From contig BSWB01000003.1 in assembly GCA_033239125.1 (NCBI GenBank), positions 133,228,320 through 133,292,319 of the forward strand: 64,000 nt of DNA, written 5' to 3'. The notes under the pieces were generated by a model. That model did no database searches. It saw nothing but the letters and a program-made list of their open reading frames with translations, and had not been told where the DNA came from. The DNA comes from Fagopyrum homotropicum (taxonomy: Eukaryota > Streptophyta > Magnoliopsida > Caryophyllales > Polygonaceae). Each line of letters begins with the position of its first letter. The stretch's first letter is position 1. Positions 1 to 11,810 of the stretch are shown in pieces. Position numbers and translations under genes: made by a program.

Positions 1-512
1 CAAACATTCGCTTCCGTATCCATATCATAGCTTCCACCAACCATATTATATCTTTGATCTACCGGCACATCAACATATGAAGTAGTTGAAGCTTAAGCTC
101 GATCTTGATCTGAAAGTTCTTCTTGAACGTATCCAAGGGCGCATCAAGTTGTTTATCACATAAGCTCTTCTGCCCAGTTCGGTTTCAACCCCAACAATAT
201 CAACATCATCAACAACTTGAAGGGATATTCTCTCTCTTTCTTCATTGTCCTGGATTCTCAATTGTAGTTGATCTAATTGTCTATGCATTTCGATGAAGGT
301 AGTAGCAACATTTTGTTTTCTAATGAAATAATTGTAGTACCATCAAGATCAAACATCCTTGTAGAATTAGGATTTATTAGTGGAAGCAAATCTGGACCGG
401 CCGAGTGAGGCAAGAGATCGGTCGACTTGGTTCGTCTAGTGCAAAGAAGTTTCCCTGGTTTGTGATTTGGAGGTGCAAGTTTTTTTTTCTTCACGCTTCT
501 TCCTTTGCTCAT
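1..512 (-). pseudogene. gag 5' fragment of element E (left copy)
   Basis: Two overlapping minus-strand frames (273-512 and 70-288) carry a basic N-terminus with RRTKSTDL, and a later piece with QLDQLQLRIQDNEE and LQVVDDVD. The plus-strand fragment at 6500-6860 has RTRSTDL, MDQLRQQV and LQVVDNAE in the same order. At least one frameshift separates the pieces. This is the variable N-terminal part of an Athila-type Gag, before the retrotransposon-gag core; the core lies beyond the window edge. Confidence 0.6.
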
Positions 513-614
513 TTAGCCTGAAATTCGTAAAAGGAGCAAAAAAAAGATCAAATGATAAAATTTCACGATTAATAAGCTAAACAAACAATCGTACCCCCCA
601 CAACGGTGTCTATT

Positions 615-1370
615 TGATGAGGGTTGGAACGTGAACCGACAAGGGTTGAAACGCAAGCCTCAAATCTCGCAAATACTTACAAGACCCGATTGTATCAAGA
701 AGGTCATGATCGAACTCAAGAAAGCCGAAAAACAAGGGTGTTAATCGATCGATGTCAAACACCAAACACAAATAAATATTTAAATAAGAAAACATAAGTA
801 ACTAAGGAGAGGAAAACATGTCAGTCGATCGATTTGTATATAAAACTTGTGAATGACAAAAACAGTAAGGGAGGTAGAAAGTTTGGGTGTTGCTTGATTC
901 AAAATCAAGAACTTTGAAAGTAACACGACAAAAAATAGTAATCAACAATTAATAAAGAGTCTGGGGATCAAGATTACCATAACATACATATATAGATCTC
1001 AATTGATAATATCAAGACGAAATGTAAACCATTTTATGTGGGGGAACAATTTCGCTTGATTGTCACGTGAACAACACTGCTTGTTTGTCACACATCGAAC
1101 AAATTTTTTTGAACATGAGTGACTCGACTCTTATATTTTGGCATCAACACATCGACATAAATAACCGATAACCTCATAAATTCATAATGCAAAGTCGGGC
1201 TCTAGACCCTAAAACAAGATAAAGTTTAACGAAATACGACTCATTGACATTTTTCTTTATTCATCGGTGAAAACATGCGGTGATCGGCTTAAGAAGATTG
1301 ATGAGATAATAATATCATCATCTTGCTTGGCTAGCGACCTTATTCCCTGAGATCAATATGATGTTTTGGT
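615..1370 (-). repeat. LTR of element E, left copy (partial borders)
   Basis: The reverse complement of this stretch aligns by eye with 5700-6398: shared blocks include CAAAATRTRAGAGYCGAGTYACTCAT and the terminal region preceding CATCA. It carries the word TCGATCGAY at about 743 and 813, matching the TCGATCGACC words in the other copy. The inner end at 615 (TG in plus orientation) lies just before the remnant primer site. The outer end is uncertain. Confidence 0.65.
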
Positions 1371-1640
1371 TTTATTTAGATGAGAGATTTGGGTTCTTTT
1401 TACCCATTAAAATAAAAAAGAAAAAAAAAAAGAAAAAGGAAAAAAGCCATATAGAAAAGTGAAATTGTCTTTGGTAAGAGTCACAGATGGAATAGGTTGG
1501 GGATCCCTTTGGTTCACCAATCTGTCGGCTACTGCCTCTCTTTCTCGTGAATCAAATCCATACATTCATTCAATACCACCACCTACAATAACCAACACCT
1601 AAATTATACCAATAACAAAAAAAAGTAAATTTAAACCCCA
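1371..1640. other. Upstream region of the GH9 gene with an A/G-rich tract
   Basis: No coding signal is seen. A homopurine run of mainly A with some G lies at about 1405-1446 and gives way to C/A-rich sequence before the endoglucanase. The retroelement remnant ends just to the left, so the gene's proximal promoter must lie in this short interval. Confidence 0.5.
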
Positions 1641-1651
1641 AAATCCCACCC

Positions 1652-1658
1652 TATAAAC
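1652..1658 (+). promoter_or_regulatory. Probable TATA box of the GH9 gene
   Basis: CTATAAACAC lies about 75 bases before the ATG at 1732, in a C/A-rich, G-poor stretch typical of plant 5' leaders. A start site near 1685 would give a leader of roughly 45-50 bases. The position is inferred from the motif and spacing only. Confidence 0.5.
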
Positions 1659-1731
1659 ACCCAACACCCACCACCCAAAATAACCCACCCAACTAACCCA
1701 AACAACCCACCCACAAAACACCCGAACACAA

Positions 1732-2868
1732 ATGACACCAACTCTAAACTCTCTACTTCTTCTCCTACCTCTCGCAGGAGTAGCCATAGCCTACCATGAC
1801 TACCTCGACGCCTTATCAAAATCGATACAGTTCTTCGAGGGCCAAAGGTCGGGTTACCTGCCCGACGAGCAGCGGGCGCGGTGGCGGGCGCACTCGGGTT
1901 TGGCTGACGGGGCTGACCGTGGAATTGACCTCGTCGGAGGTTACTACGACGCCGGAGATAATGTTAAGTTTAATTTTCCGATGGCATTCACCACCACAAT
2001 GTTGGCTTGGAGTGTCATTGAATTTGGTGACTGTATGCCTCAATCGGAGCTCCGGAGTAGCCTTGTTGCTATTAAGTGGTCTACTGATTACCTCCTCAAG
2101 ACCGTCAGTCAGCTCCCTAATCGAATCTATGTTCAGGTAATTACAGTTAAAAACTTTACTTTTTCTTCTACTTCAGGGTACTGTCATATCAATTTAGTGC
2201 TATTATTATAAACAATTTTACTAAATTAAAATATTGTAAGAATTAAATTAAAATATTTTTGGGTCCCGCCAAAAATTGCAATCCCTGCTAACCTTCTAGT
2301 TTCTTCTCTCATTCACGTTGAGTACATAAAGTTCGGTCGGTTCTTGTGATTTTAGAAGATTGTGAATTTTTTTTATGAATTAATTTTATTATAAAATTTG
2401 ACTAAACTTATATGTTAATTTTTAATCCAATATTTAAATCTGGTTTTCTTTCACCCTTCAATCCAATTGTCAATGGGTTGAGATTTGTATGCAAATCTCA
2501 AATCTTATGATGGAATCGAGGGTAAATATGCCGATCTGAAAATAATGTACCGTGAAAGATAACACTTTGTGTTATATTTATCGAAATTGTAAGAGAATTT
2601 TGGTTAAATGTGTGAATTTGTTAAAGGGTACTGTGTGTAATATAGTAATCTTAGAGTACTTTTCTATAATTCACCCGAAAGTTGGGGAAAACAAATAATA
2701 ATGCCGATGAGGCATCACGGACAGTTATGACGGTTCCCTACGGCGGGGTTGCATAGTTAATCAGCGGAACAGAAAACATGACCACAAAATTTATGGGCCG
2801 CTTCCAAACAGTGACGCTAATTTCTCAAGCATTTATACTTTCTACTCTTTCGAACAAATATTTATGAC

Positions 2869-2922
<54 letters not shown>

Positions 2923-5174
2923 TTCTCCAAAAACATCATTTTCTTAAGTAGATATACACATGCTCTTTCATGTCATATTTCACACTGACACTAACGGAAA
3001 ATGGCGGGAATAATCCACAGTTTTATACACATTTTAAGGAACATACTCATTTTTCCTTTTATAAATAATTTATTCATGATAAAAATTTAAAAATAATAAC
3101 TATAATTTGGCAGGTGGGTGATCCAATGAGTGACCACAACTGTTGGGAGAGGCCAGAAGACATGGACACCTCCCGGAAAAGCTACGCAGTCGAGGCACCC
3201 AACCCAGCTTCGGATGTAGCTGGTGAGACTGCGGCAGCGCTAGCGGCTGCTTCCATGGCATTCCGATCGGCTGACCCGAGCTACTCCGGAACGTTGCTAC
3301 AGAATGCAGTAGCGGCTTTTGGGTTTGCGGATTCATATAGAGGAGCTTATAGTGATAACTCTGATGTTAGAGATGGTGCTTGCCCTTATTATTGCGACTT
3401 TGATGGCTACCAGGTAATTCCATCGATCACGTTATGTGTTACTACTTACTAGTAGGGCTTAAGCTTTCTAGTACTCGTAGCAATTAAAGAAGTGGGCCGA
3501 TTGGGCCCTTCTGTCTGCCCATCATGTGGTAATTCTAATGGGTGGTCCTATGACCTGGACCCGGGCCTGGACCGAATTATCACACTTGAGGGATTAGGAT
3601 CTGAACTAGACTGTACAAATTCGGGCCCGTCCAGTCCGCCCGCTCAGAAAAAAAAAATGGGTATGAACAACGCTTGACCCGTTCGGGTCTGATCCGTATT
3701 TTTGGTGGGATGGGTATGTCCGTATGTGTAAGCATTTTGATCCACGGGTTAACCCGGCCCAACCCGTATATATATATAATTTATATAAATATATATTATT
3801 TTGAGTGTCACATACTCTAATTTCTCATCTAGTTTGTTTGAAGTATTTTGACGAGTTATATTCGTATAAGACTAACTTGATTGTAATGAAACTTGTTGTT
3901 TTTCAGGTATTTAAATTTATTCTATTTTGTGTTGGTTTTTGTTGAACTTGTTGGTAGTGCTATATACAAGACTAATTTGATTGAAAGTGTGGGTTAAAAA
4001 TGTTAAATTACTTGTTTTGAACAATAAGTCCCGAGAAAAAAGCGCATAATCAAGTACGTACGTGCCGGCAGCCTGCCCGCTTTTTATATGTGTGGACATG
4101 AACAACGATTGTGGTCCGAACAAGTCGAATCAGACAAGCCGGTCCGCACCTTGCAGGAAGAGTTTTTAGTTATGGCTAGATCAGAACCTGGCCCGAGCCC
4201 GCTTTTATACATGTCTAATTTGAACTGATTAGTTCGGTTTGGGTTCGGGCTTGAATCCGTTTTATTCGTATGTTATTCAAACTTTTATATTTTTAGAGAG
4301 AACTAATTTTAAAAATATTTAGTTTGCAGGATGAACTTTTGTGGGGAGCAGCCTGGCTAAGAAGGGCGACACAGGACGATAATTACCTCAACTATATAGA
4401 AAGCAACGGTCAAATCCTTGGCGCCAGTGAAAACACCAATGAATTCGGTTGGGATAACAAACATGCTGGCCTTAATGTCCTCGTTTCAAAGGTTATTATT
4501 TTAATTTCATTACTTTTAAACGTCTAACACAATCCTAATATGAACTAATTAAATTAATAACACAGGAAGTGCTAGAAGGAAGCAGATACTCACTAGAATC
4601 ATACAAATCATTAGCAGACGGATTCATGTGCACACTAATCCCAGAATCATCCTCATCCCACATCGAAATCACGCCAGGAGGTCTAATCTACCGGCCAGGA
4701 GGAAGCAATCTCCAACACGCAACCTCAATCTCCTTCCTCCTATTGGTCTACGCAGACTACCTCCAGAAAACGTCTGCCACGTGTGACTGTGGTAACGTCA
4801 TCGTCGGGCCCACAGAACTGCGAAAGCTGGCCCAAAGACAGGCCAATTATATACTCGGGGAAAACCCGATGGGCCTATCGTATATGGTCGGGTACAGCTC
4901 CAAGTACCCGCAGAGGATCCACCACCGCGGTTCATCTTTGCCGTCCATTAAGGACCACCCGGGTTTTATCGCTTGCAAGGATGGGTCCGTTTACTTTAAC
5001 TCATCCGGGCCCAACCCGAATGACCTTGTTGGGGCGGTCGTGGGCGGGCCGGGTGAGGATGACTTGTATGGTGATGAACGGGCTGATTATAAGAAGTCCG
5101 AGCCCACCACGTACATCAATGCGCCATTTGTTGGTGTGCTCGCCTATTTTGCAGCTAACCCTGATCAACTATGA
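1732..5174 (+). CDS. Endo-1,4-beta-glucanase, glycoside hydrolase family 9, secreted class B type
   Basis: Four exons with GT-AG introns in phase 0: 1732-2136, 3114-3413, 4330-4491 and 4566-5174, giving 491 residues. This is the usual length for secreted plant GH9 enzymes without a C-terminal carbohydrate-binding module or N-terminal membrane anchor. Residues 1-20 form a hydrophobic signal peptide (LLLLLPLAGVAIA). The catalytic YYDAGDN lies at residues 71-77, with Asp73 and Asp76 as the base and nucleophile-binding pair. The first C-terminal signature PQRIHHRGSS lies near 405-413. The second, DERADYKKSEPTTYINA, is at about 459-475, and Glu468 is the expected proton donor. No stops or frameshifts are seen. 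The family hydrolyses internal beta-1,4-glucosidic bonds in the cell wall during growth, abscission or ripening; which of these applies cannot be read from sequence. The gene is hemmed in by inverted copies of element E. Confidence 0.96.
2870..2922. repeat. (AAT)n microsatellite in GH9 intron 1
   Basis: About 17 uninterrupted AAT units lie inside the 977-bp first intron. The run is long and pure enough to be length-variable between individuals. Confidence 0.95.
3414..4329 (+). other. GH9 intron 2
   Basis: This 916-bp intron runs from GTAATT to TTTGCAG. It contains stretches such as CCGGGCCTGGACC and CGGTCCGCACC resembling the CG-rich ends of hAT-like non-autonomous elements, but no clean terminal repeats or target duplications were found. 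Short frames inside it are not coding. Confidence 0.7.
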
Positions 5175-5567
5175 CATGCATACAGTTCGGTATATAGGCA
5201 CAAAGCTATTATATATATATATATATATGAATGTGAAACAAGAAAGGGTCTCTCGTCTTGTAAGGGAACAAGAGGGAAGAGACGGAATTTATTTTAACTT
5301 TTTTTTTATTTCTCTTTTACATCAATTCACCATAAGTTGGTGAATTTTTATTAGCTTTTTTTTTGTGTGTGTTTTCTTTTTGATTAATGGCTTACATTGG
5401 ATGCTTGTAACGAGCATCAATGTTTCTCATTCTCTTGCAAGTGAAGTTCTGCAAGAAAATTGAAGACCAGTTTAATCTAATATGGATGAGTGAATTGTTG
5501 TTTCTTTTCTTTTTGGTTTCTATCAGTCACCTTCTCCATCTAGGATGCAAGCACACAACACCAGGTC
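5175..5567 (+). other. 3' untranslated region and downstream of GH9, with a (TA)n run
   Basis: The stop codon is followed by a short TA repeat (about 5209-5228) and T-rich tracts typical of plant 3' ends. No single polyadenylation site can be chosen. Nothing else is seen before element E begins at about 5568. Confidence 0.55.
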
Positions 5568-6398
5568 AACTTGTTGTCCAGACACATCAGTTATACCATA
5601 TAGTTTGGTACATTAGATTTGATTTGATTTGTAAATCCCAAGAGGATTAGGTTCATCATCCTCCTATAAATAGGGTTATTCTACAATTAGGTTTCTTATT
5701 ATTCAGTTTTCATTCGAAAGTTTCAATAGACGGTTTGAGTTCCACCATGCCTATCGATCGACCACCCTCACTAGTCGATCGACCATCCTTTTCCCCTTCA
5801 AATAATATTAATAAAGCTTTGAATTTGTGTTCTTGCTAAATTCATTCATTATAGGGTCTTGAGAGCCTGTCCTGCATTGACCTATGATATTGATAATGAT
5901 ATATTGTCCTTGGATGTTTATCTATGAGATTTATGGTAGTTTTGGGTTCTTCTATGCAAAATGAAAGAGCCTGAGTATATAGCACTCCATTACTATATGT
6001 TCTTCAAGGTGTGATGACAAAATGTGAGAGCCGAGTTACTCATACCTTTCGAATTTAACGAAAGGTATGAGTAACTCCTTTTCTATCGTGTTTTTCTACT
6101 GATCAATCAAACAACCTCTACTAGTTGATCGTCCAATTCTTTTTTCTCGTCCCCGTGATTGCGAACTATATATTCTACGTTCTTTAATGTGTCATCGATC
6201 GACCACTCAGTGGCAGTTGATCGACATACTAACTACTTTGTTTTCGTTTATTGTTTATGTTTTTTTTTATTTAGTTGTTTCATTATTAATCGGTCAAATC
6301 ATTATACCTTTTTTCTTGAGTTTTATCCCGAACCCTTTACTATAAATGGGTCTTGTATGTATTTGCAAGATTTGAGGGTCGCGTTTAAGTCCACATCA
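5568..6398 (+). repeat. LTR of element E, right copy
   Basis: It may start with TGTTGTCC at 5568 (uncertain) and ends CCACATCA at 6398, directly before a primer-binding-site remnant. It contains TCGATCGACC-type words at 5752-5790 (two), 6100-6145 (variants) and 6192-6230 (two). The terminal 100 bases match the inner LTR end of the left copy. Confidence 0.65.
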
Positions 6399-6499
6399 AA
6401 TTGGCGTTATTGTCTCAGAAGGTTTTCATTTTGTTTGAGTTACTAACTTTGAAACCATGTGTTATTGATCATCCTTGTCTCTTTTTGAATGTGTAGAGG

Positions 6500-7200
6500 A
6501 ATGAGTGCAAAAAAACCTCTTACTCCCGTAAATTTCGAACCGGAAAGAATCATACGCTCCATGCGTACTAGATCAACAGATCTCTACAACTGTTGGCAAC
6601 ATCTTTGATTAGTCGGCCAACGACCAATCTAATCCGACCAATCACTCCATCTTTGCAAACATGTCCTATCCTAGCAACTTAGTGATTTCTACCGGATGCA
6701 ATATTGTTGATGCCACCTATGTAGAGATGCAACATCATATGGACCAATTGCGTCAACAAGTTTAAAGCATGAGAAATACATGCCCTTCAAGTTGTTGACA
6801 ATGCTGAGCCCGCTAGTGTAGAAGTCGTATTGACTATAGGGCAATGAGAGGAACGACCCCGCCACTTTAGAGCTTACAAGCTTCCCACTTGTACTAATCT
6901 TGTTAGTGGACTTGTTGCAGCAAAAATCGTTGCTCCAAGCTTTGAACTAAAATTAGGTTTAATAACCTTGTTATCTACTTATGTTTTTCCGGTGCAACAA
7001 CCAAATACCATGTTAGAATATGGAGGGATTTGATGATTTTGTCACACCATTAAGGTCCACAGCATCCCTAATGACATCATGATGTTGACTGCTTTTAAAT
7101 TCTATTTATCTGAAAAAGCATGAAACTCGTATCGCTCGATTTCCCCTAATTCAATCACTATCTAGGATCAACTCCATGAAGTATTTATGAATAACCCAGA
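6500..7200 (+). pseudogene. gag remnant of element E (right copy)
   Basis: Translated in shifting frames it shows RTRSTDL, MDQLRQQV, LQVVDNAE, then FELKLGLI and, near 7060-7200, the retrotransposon-gag core (IMMLTAFKFYLSEKA, SPNSITI, DQLHEVFMN). The same core occurs in the gag of B (NFELKPGLI, KMRAFDFTLKDLA). Several stops and frameshifts make it non-functional. A copy of the family word may survive near 6615-6650 as ACGACCAATC/CCGACCAATC. Confidence 0.7.
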
Positions 7201-7499
7201 TATTTTGTTAAGTTAAGATCCAAAATTACTATCTTTAAAATGACTACTTGGGGTCCAAAATTGGTTCATTCTATTTAGGATATCCACTTTGGGGATTAAG
7301 GAGATAAAGGTATAATTCAATTTCCACAAAACTTTGGAAAAATCTAACATGCATACCATCCAGATGATCGTGAAAGTTTTACCAAAGTAACAAATCTCCC
7401 CTACAAGGATACAATGTCGGATGTAGTATAATTGAATATCGAATCTCAAGGACCATGTATGTATTGTTTGGAACAAATAAACAAATATACTAAGGTAAA
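7201..7499. other. Unassigned sequence between elements E and C
   Basis: AT-rich. No frame here could be tied to a family. It may be the continuation of the E gag, too decayed to recognise, or old flanking DNA. Confidence 0.4.
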
Positions 7500-8961
7500 A
7501 AAGAAAGGAATGGAGGAAAACAAGTTGTAGGAATTAATTGGCAAACATAGAACAAATGGTAACAAAGTGTGGGATGGTATAATGGGGTGAGTGATCTAAA
7601 GAAATAAGTATCACAACTGTAATACATCAAATAGCAACCACGTATGTGAACAACAAGAACTTCAAACAACAATAATGTAGGTAACCAGCTAAAACAACTT
7701 TTGGCATAAACAAACAAAGACCATACGTGCCTTTTAACTTGCGTAGCTCTCAATCCAGCGGTTCGGCAAGTATAGAAAACCCCTTAAAACATAGAAATCC
7801 AAAAAAGACCAAGAATAACCTTCGCATGTGGCTCATTAGTTAGACAAATGTACAAAGATTGGAACTTTCTACTATAGTTAGAAATCCTTGAAGTTGTGAT
7901 AAAACACTACTCTCAAAACCAAGTTCTTTTCAATCAATCCAATAAAATAAACTTCGCTTTTGACTCTTCACTTATTTTATCAAAATGAGTTATAAACACC
8001 ACTTATTACAAAGGTAAATAAAATGTGGAAGTAAAGCTCTTTGAAAAGATACATAAACCTATTAATATCAATTCAGTAATTCACATAAACAATCACCACC
8101 GATCTATAATAGGGTTCAACATACCCCTTAGATCAAAGGAGACTTAGCCAAACATAGAGAAAATAGAGAATTCAGGTGAAAAAAATAATCTCTACATATA
8201 ATAAAACTCAAAGCAAAACGATAACAAGATAAGTCTAACCAAGGCCAAGGTTCCGAGATGGAGTCTGACTCTGAAATTTGAGTGTCGTTGTCAATGATCT
8301 AAAAACGAACATTACCCTAGAAGTCTGGAAGGAAAAATATATAGAGCAAGGTATCGAGCTAAAACTGATACAAAAAGACCAAAAAAATGATAGAAAAATA
8401 GGTTAAGAAGCAAAATTTTCGTCGTAGTCCAAACCGTCATCAAACGGCCAAGCTACGACCGTATGGTAGCTGTAGGGTGGCCATATGAGATGCACTTTAT
8501 CAATGGTTGAGCTGAACTTCATGGAAGCATGGGCTGATTGAAACGACCATGTAAAACGGCCAAGCAACGACTATTGGGTAGCTAGCCGTAGGGCTTGTTG
8601 TTCTAACTCATTTGGAAATGCCGTCTTGTATGATGTTATGCTCCATTATAGGCAGGTTCTTGTCTTTATTCCAAGGTGGTTATTGAGCTTCTCGAGCATT
8701 TGACCTTCAGTCATATGACATATATGTCTTTGTGACGATTGACTTTAGGGAAAACCGAGATCTTAAGCATAGATGAGTGAAATGGTCAGTAAATGCTCCT
8801 AAACGAGGCTTGAATGCTTGAAATGTAAAATAACCAAAAAGTAGATACCGAAAACATAATATGAAAGCATTATGCGTTATAAGCACATATATATCTTGTT
8901 AAAAGATGTGTAAAACAACATGAATGATAAAGTTGAAAATACGTATGTTTTGATGTTATCA
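7500..8961 (-). repeat. 3' LTR of element C (left border approximate)
   Basis: The right border (TG on the minus strand) is set by the adjacent purine tract at 8962-8977. The left border was estimated from alignment of landmarks with the B LTR and may be off by 100 bases or more. It carries a family word block at 8425-8605: ACGGCCAAGC twice, with ACGACCGTATGG and GTAGCCGTAGGG nearby. Confidence 0.55.
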
Positions 8962-10411
8962 AAATACCCCATACTTGGCTCTTATTCGTCATCGAGTGAG
9001 TAATATGAAAATTAAATGTTGCGTGGTGTAACAAGAGCATGCCTCATTAGAGAAAAAACAATCAACCATTTAAACAACCATCATAGTATCAATCATCGTT
9101 TAATGAAACGAGAAAAGATGAATCCAAACCTCTCAATGAATAAATGTGTTCAACTCATCTTACTAGAATGTGTTTAGGTTCATCACTCTAGCTTGAAAAA
9201 AAGGCAAAAGGCCTTACCATAAGCTTGTCAAGGCGTTCTTAAACTCCACCACTTGTCAAAGAAACTCAAATAGATGAAGTAATAGAGAAGTCTTTTATAG
9301 GGTGTAACAAGGATGATGGGACAAGTAATAGTGATGTTGGCAGGCCAAAAGAGTAGGCCAAAGAGGATAAATGACACCCGGGGTATCGGTTCTTTTCTTC
9401 AGAACTATGAGATCGCTTCAATCGTCACCTTTTCACTGTTCTGCATTTGCTCTTCTTTTTTTGTTTTGTACTTCTTGCACATACATCTTTCTTTATGCGC
9501 ATGTTTCTTCTACATTTAGTGAAAAATGAGATTAACACTTTTCCATAATAATATCTTACTTGATATGTAACAATATTTCTAGCGAGCGATTTTCGTCCTC
9601 TCCACTAGTCTTGAAAATATTTTGGGAGCTTCATATGCTCCTAAAATTTCAAAATTCCTTGCAATAAATTTCTGATCTTCTAGGGGAACCCTCATACTTG
9701 CTCTTTGTATTTCTTCTCACTTATTGACACCAAATAGGGTGTCATGTGGCAATATGGTTGTGAGGTTATCTCGAGGAACACCAAAGAAGGAAAATATATA
9801 TAGGTAAGAGAAAAAGAGAAGGAGATCATATCTACAGGAGAAACAGGATACAAAATTTTATCAAAGCTGACCTCGATCATCTTTACATCAAATATAGAGA
9901 TTTCAATGAGATTGTAGCTTTGCAAAAGAGTCAATCCAAGTTCTAGAAGAACCTAAGCAATTTAGAGATCACACACAAAAGGGAAAGAAGGGACACATGA
10001 AAGTGCAAGTCCGAAGTTTAAAGAAATCTCACGAGATTTTGTTTGGTTAGGTTATTGATCAACAATTCTGTCCAAAAACTCATGTACGTAGGCAATAGAA
10101 AAACGTCAACATTTTGAAAGCATCGTTGGCACGTATTGCCAAGTAGAAAATTTTGAGATTCGTAAACCAATATCGAGTTTAAGAAAAAACTTTTCTGATC
10201 AACAACAAGTTTTGATAAATCATGAAAATAAGCAAGCTAACAAAGAAGTAGAGGAATAGAAGCAAGTAAATAGTTGAAGCGAATATTGCAAGTTTTCAAT
10301 CCAAGTACAATATAATTAGTCAATTATTACAAATACCCCAAACTTAAAAACAAATTGTGTCCTCATAGTTTCATAAATGAATCCAGAGATAGAAAATAGA
10401 CATGAGGATAC
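8962..10411 (-). other. Non-coding 3' region of element C
   Basis: Lies between the extra ORF and the LTR, as a similar 1.4-kb region does in A (33416-34822). Near 10330-10350 it carries the complement of AAGTTTGGGGTATTTG following a short G/A-rich box, the counterpart of GGGACAATGTTCGTCCTAAGTATGGGG in A. Short frames in it are not coding. Confidence 0.55.
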
Positions 10412-11445
10412 TCACGGAGAGAAGGCGGCATCGGCGGGATCGTGCAGATCCATCGGAGCAGGTGGTGAATCTAGATCATTAATAGAGAGAACGTCAATGC
10501 GCCTCTGTGGTCGACCAATGTCATACTCATCCAACCGCTGCTTCATGTTGCCCTGGATAGTGCAAAGATCACGCATGTCACGGGCATAGTCACCCATGTG
10601 TGAGATGAAGCTAGTGAGGGTCAAGCCAAAACGGTCTAGACGTCCATCAATGGTGGTGAGACGGTCGTTGATAATACTCAGCTGACATACGAAGTTTGCG
10701 AACTTATTTATCTATTAAGCTTGCCAACCTGGCGTGCAAAGGTCTTAGATGTATGTCAAGCAACCCGAGTATCCGTCTCAGTTGTGCTCCATCACTGCAT
10801 GGATGATCTCTATGTGATATCTTCAGCTTTCCAGGAAGAGAACTAGTTATAGTAGTCTGATAGAGCAGTAGAAGAAGACTCTCCGCCATCTTGAGAGTAA
10901 TATTGTATGGGATGTGGTAGAGGTGGCTACTGGTCCTGCTCAAAAAGGCAGTAGTGGCAACTCAGCGGATGTCAAAATGATCCTCACCGCCGTTAGCATT
11001 ATCTTCATTGCCATCACCCACATCACCGTCGGTAGCAACATCATCACCAATTGGCAGCTCGTACTCGAATTGTATGAAGATGTCCAACTAATTATGAGGA
11101 TCCTACATAGAACCATAGGGTTTTTACCTCAATATATCACCCCGGACATTCACCCGGAGTTGATTATAAATCCGGGACCACTACTTCATTCTAATCAAGG
11201 CGTAGAAGCCAAGGAAGTGGGAGTGGGCGTACAATAGTGAAAAAAGATGTATAAGGAGCATATTGCTGCATCAATCTCGTCACAAGGCCTCCATGGACAA
11301 TAGTGTCAACAGGGCGGGACTTCTTCCCATAGATGTTGAGGCATACAAAGTAACTCATGTCAAGTTGTAGGCCCTGAAGGAGATAATACATAATAAAAAG
11401 CTCATGAGCGGTCATATGTCGAATCGAACCATGCTTGGGAATCAA
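10412..11445 (-). pseudogene. Extra 3' ORF of element C, C-terminal part
   Basis: Minus-strand pieces 11191-11445 and 10412-10624 (plus 10704-10943) resemble the 501-residue ORF of A. HELFIMYYLLQG corresponds to DELFLLYCMLYG, TIVHGGLVTRLMQQY to GYGGIVTHIARSF, and the tail with DMRDLCTIQGNMKQRLDEYD to the C-terminal coiled segment. Frameshifts break it. The N-terminal part seems displaced to 19321-19530 by element D. Confidence 0.65.
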
Positions 11446-11539
11446 GCATGATGGAGGAGAAAATAAAACATCCGGAGAAGGGATGGTAGATCCATGGAGC
11501 CTTCAAAACAAAACCCCAAATGGCATTTGTACCTGCAAT

Positions 11540-11810
11540 GCAGGGTCAGAAGTAGATAGGATCATAAATGATGTGGGACCATCTCTAACACTTCATCAAG
11601 GACCAGTTACTAGATCATGAGCTAAAGCATTGAAAGACAAGCCAACTACACCTTCTTCGGATCCTATCATGGAAGGAATAATCACGAGGTCAAGAGAAAA
11701 GGCTATTCAAGATGAAGTTACAAGCATACTCACAACATGTACACTTAAGAAGGCCTTACTATAGATCCGGAAGCCTTTAGTGACATTACTAACTGTAATG
11801 GAAGAGCCAA
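11540..11810 (+). pseudogene. C-terminal pol end of a gypsy element next to the D LTR
   Basis: The translation GPVTRS-stop-AKALKDK followed by GIITRSREKA has the GP(I/V)TRSRAK pattern found at the very end of many plant gypsy polyproteins. It directly precedes the left LTR of D, so it looks like the 3' end of another, mostly deleted copy of a related element (LTR shared or tandem arrangement). One stop is visible inside the motif. Confidence 0.5.

Larger units (their letters stand above)
1..1370 (-). mobile_element. Decayed Athila-like Ty3/gypsy element E, left copy (LTR, leader, 5' gag)
   Basis: Read on the minus strand, an LTR-like stretch ends in CATCA near 615. A degraded tRNA-Asp-type primer site follows (CACCGTTGTGGGG near 596-608) and then the start of a gag-like frame running off the left edge. 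The same order of sequence recurs on the plus strand at 5568-7200, including the short peptides GSCKYLRDLR and RTKSTDL (GSCMYLQDLR and RTRSTDL in the other copy). The outer LTR border is approximate, since homology fades between about 1290 and 1370. Frames are broken, so this is a fossil. Confidence 0.75.
5568..7200 (+). mobile_element. Decayed Athila-like element E, right copy (LTR, primer site, gag)
   Basis: Plus-strand counterpart of the copy at the left edge, in opposite orientation. It has an LTR-like block to 6398 with a TATA-like CCTATAAATAGG near 5665, then a degraded tRNA-Asp primer site (TTGGCGTTATTGTC, 6400-6413), then a broken gag. The region after about 7200 is no longer recognisable. 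Confidence 0.72.
7500..11450 (-). mobile_element. Decayed Athila-like element C, 3' half
   Basis: On the minus strand the order is extra 3' ORF (11445 to 10412), a long non-coding 3' region, a purine tract reading AAGTATGGGGTATTTTG (complement of about 8960-8977), then an LTR starting TGATAACATC at 8961. The same order with near-identical landmarks is seen in A (ORF3, the string TAAGTATGGGG twice, then LTR) and B. The remaining 5' part is missing or lies beyond the D insertion; a piece of its ORF reappears at 19321-19530. Confidence 0.7.

Noticed and set aside
1599..1819. Minus-strand frames rich in Val, Gly and Trp upstream of and overlapping GH9
   Set aside because: Antisense of the C/A-rich leader and signal-peptide codons; no independent support.
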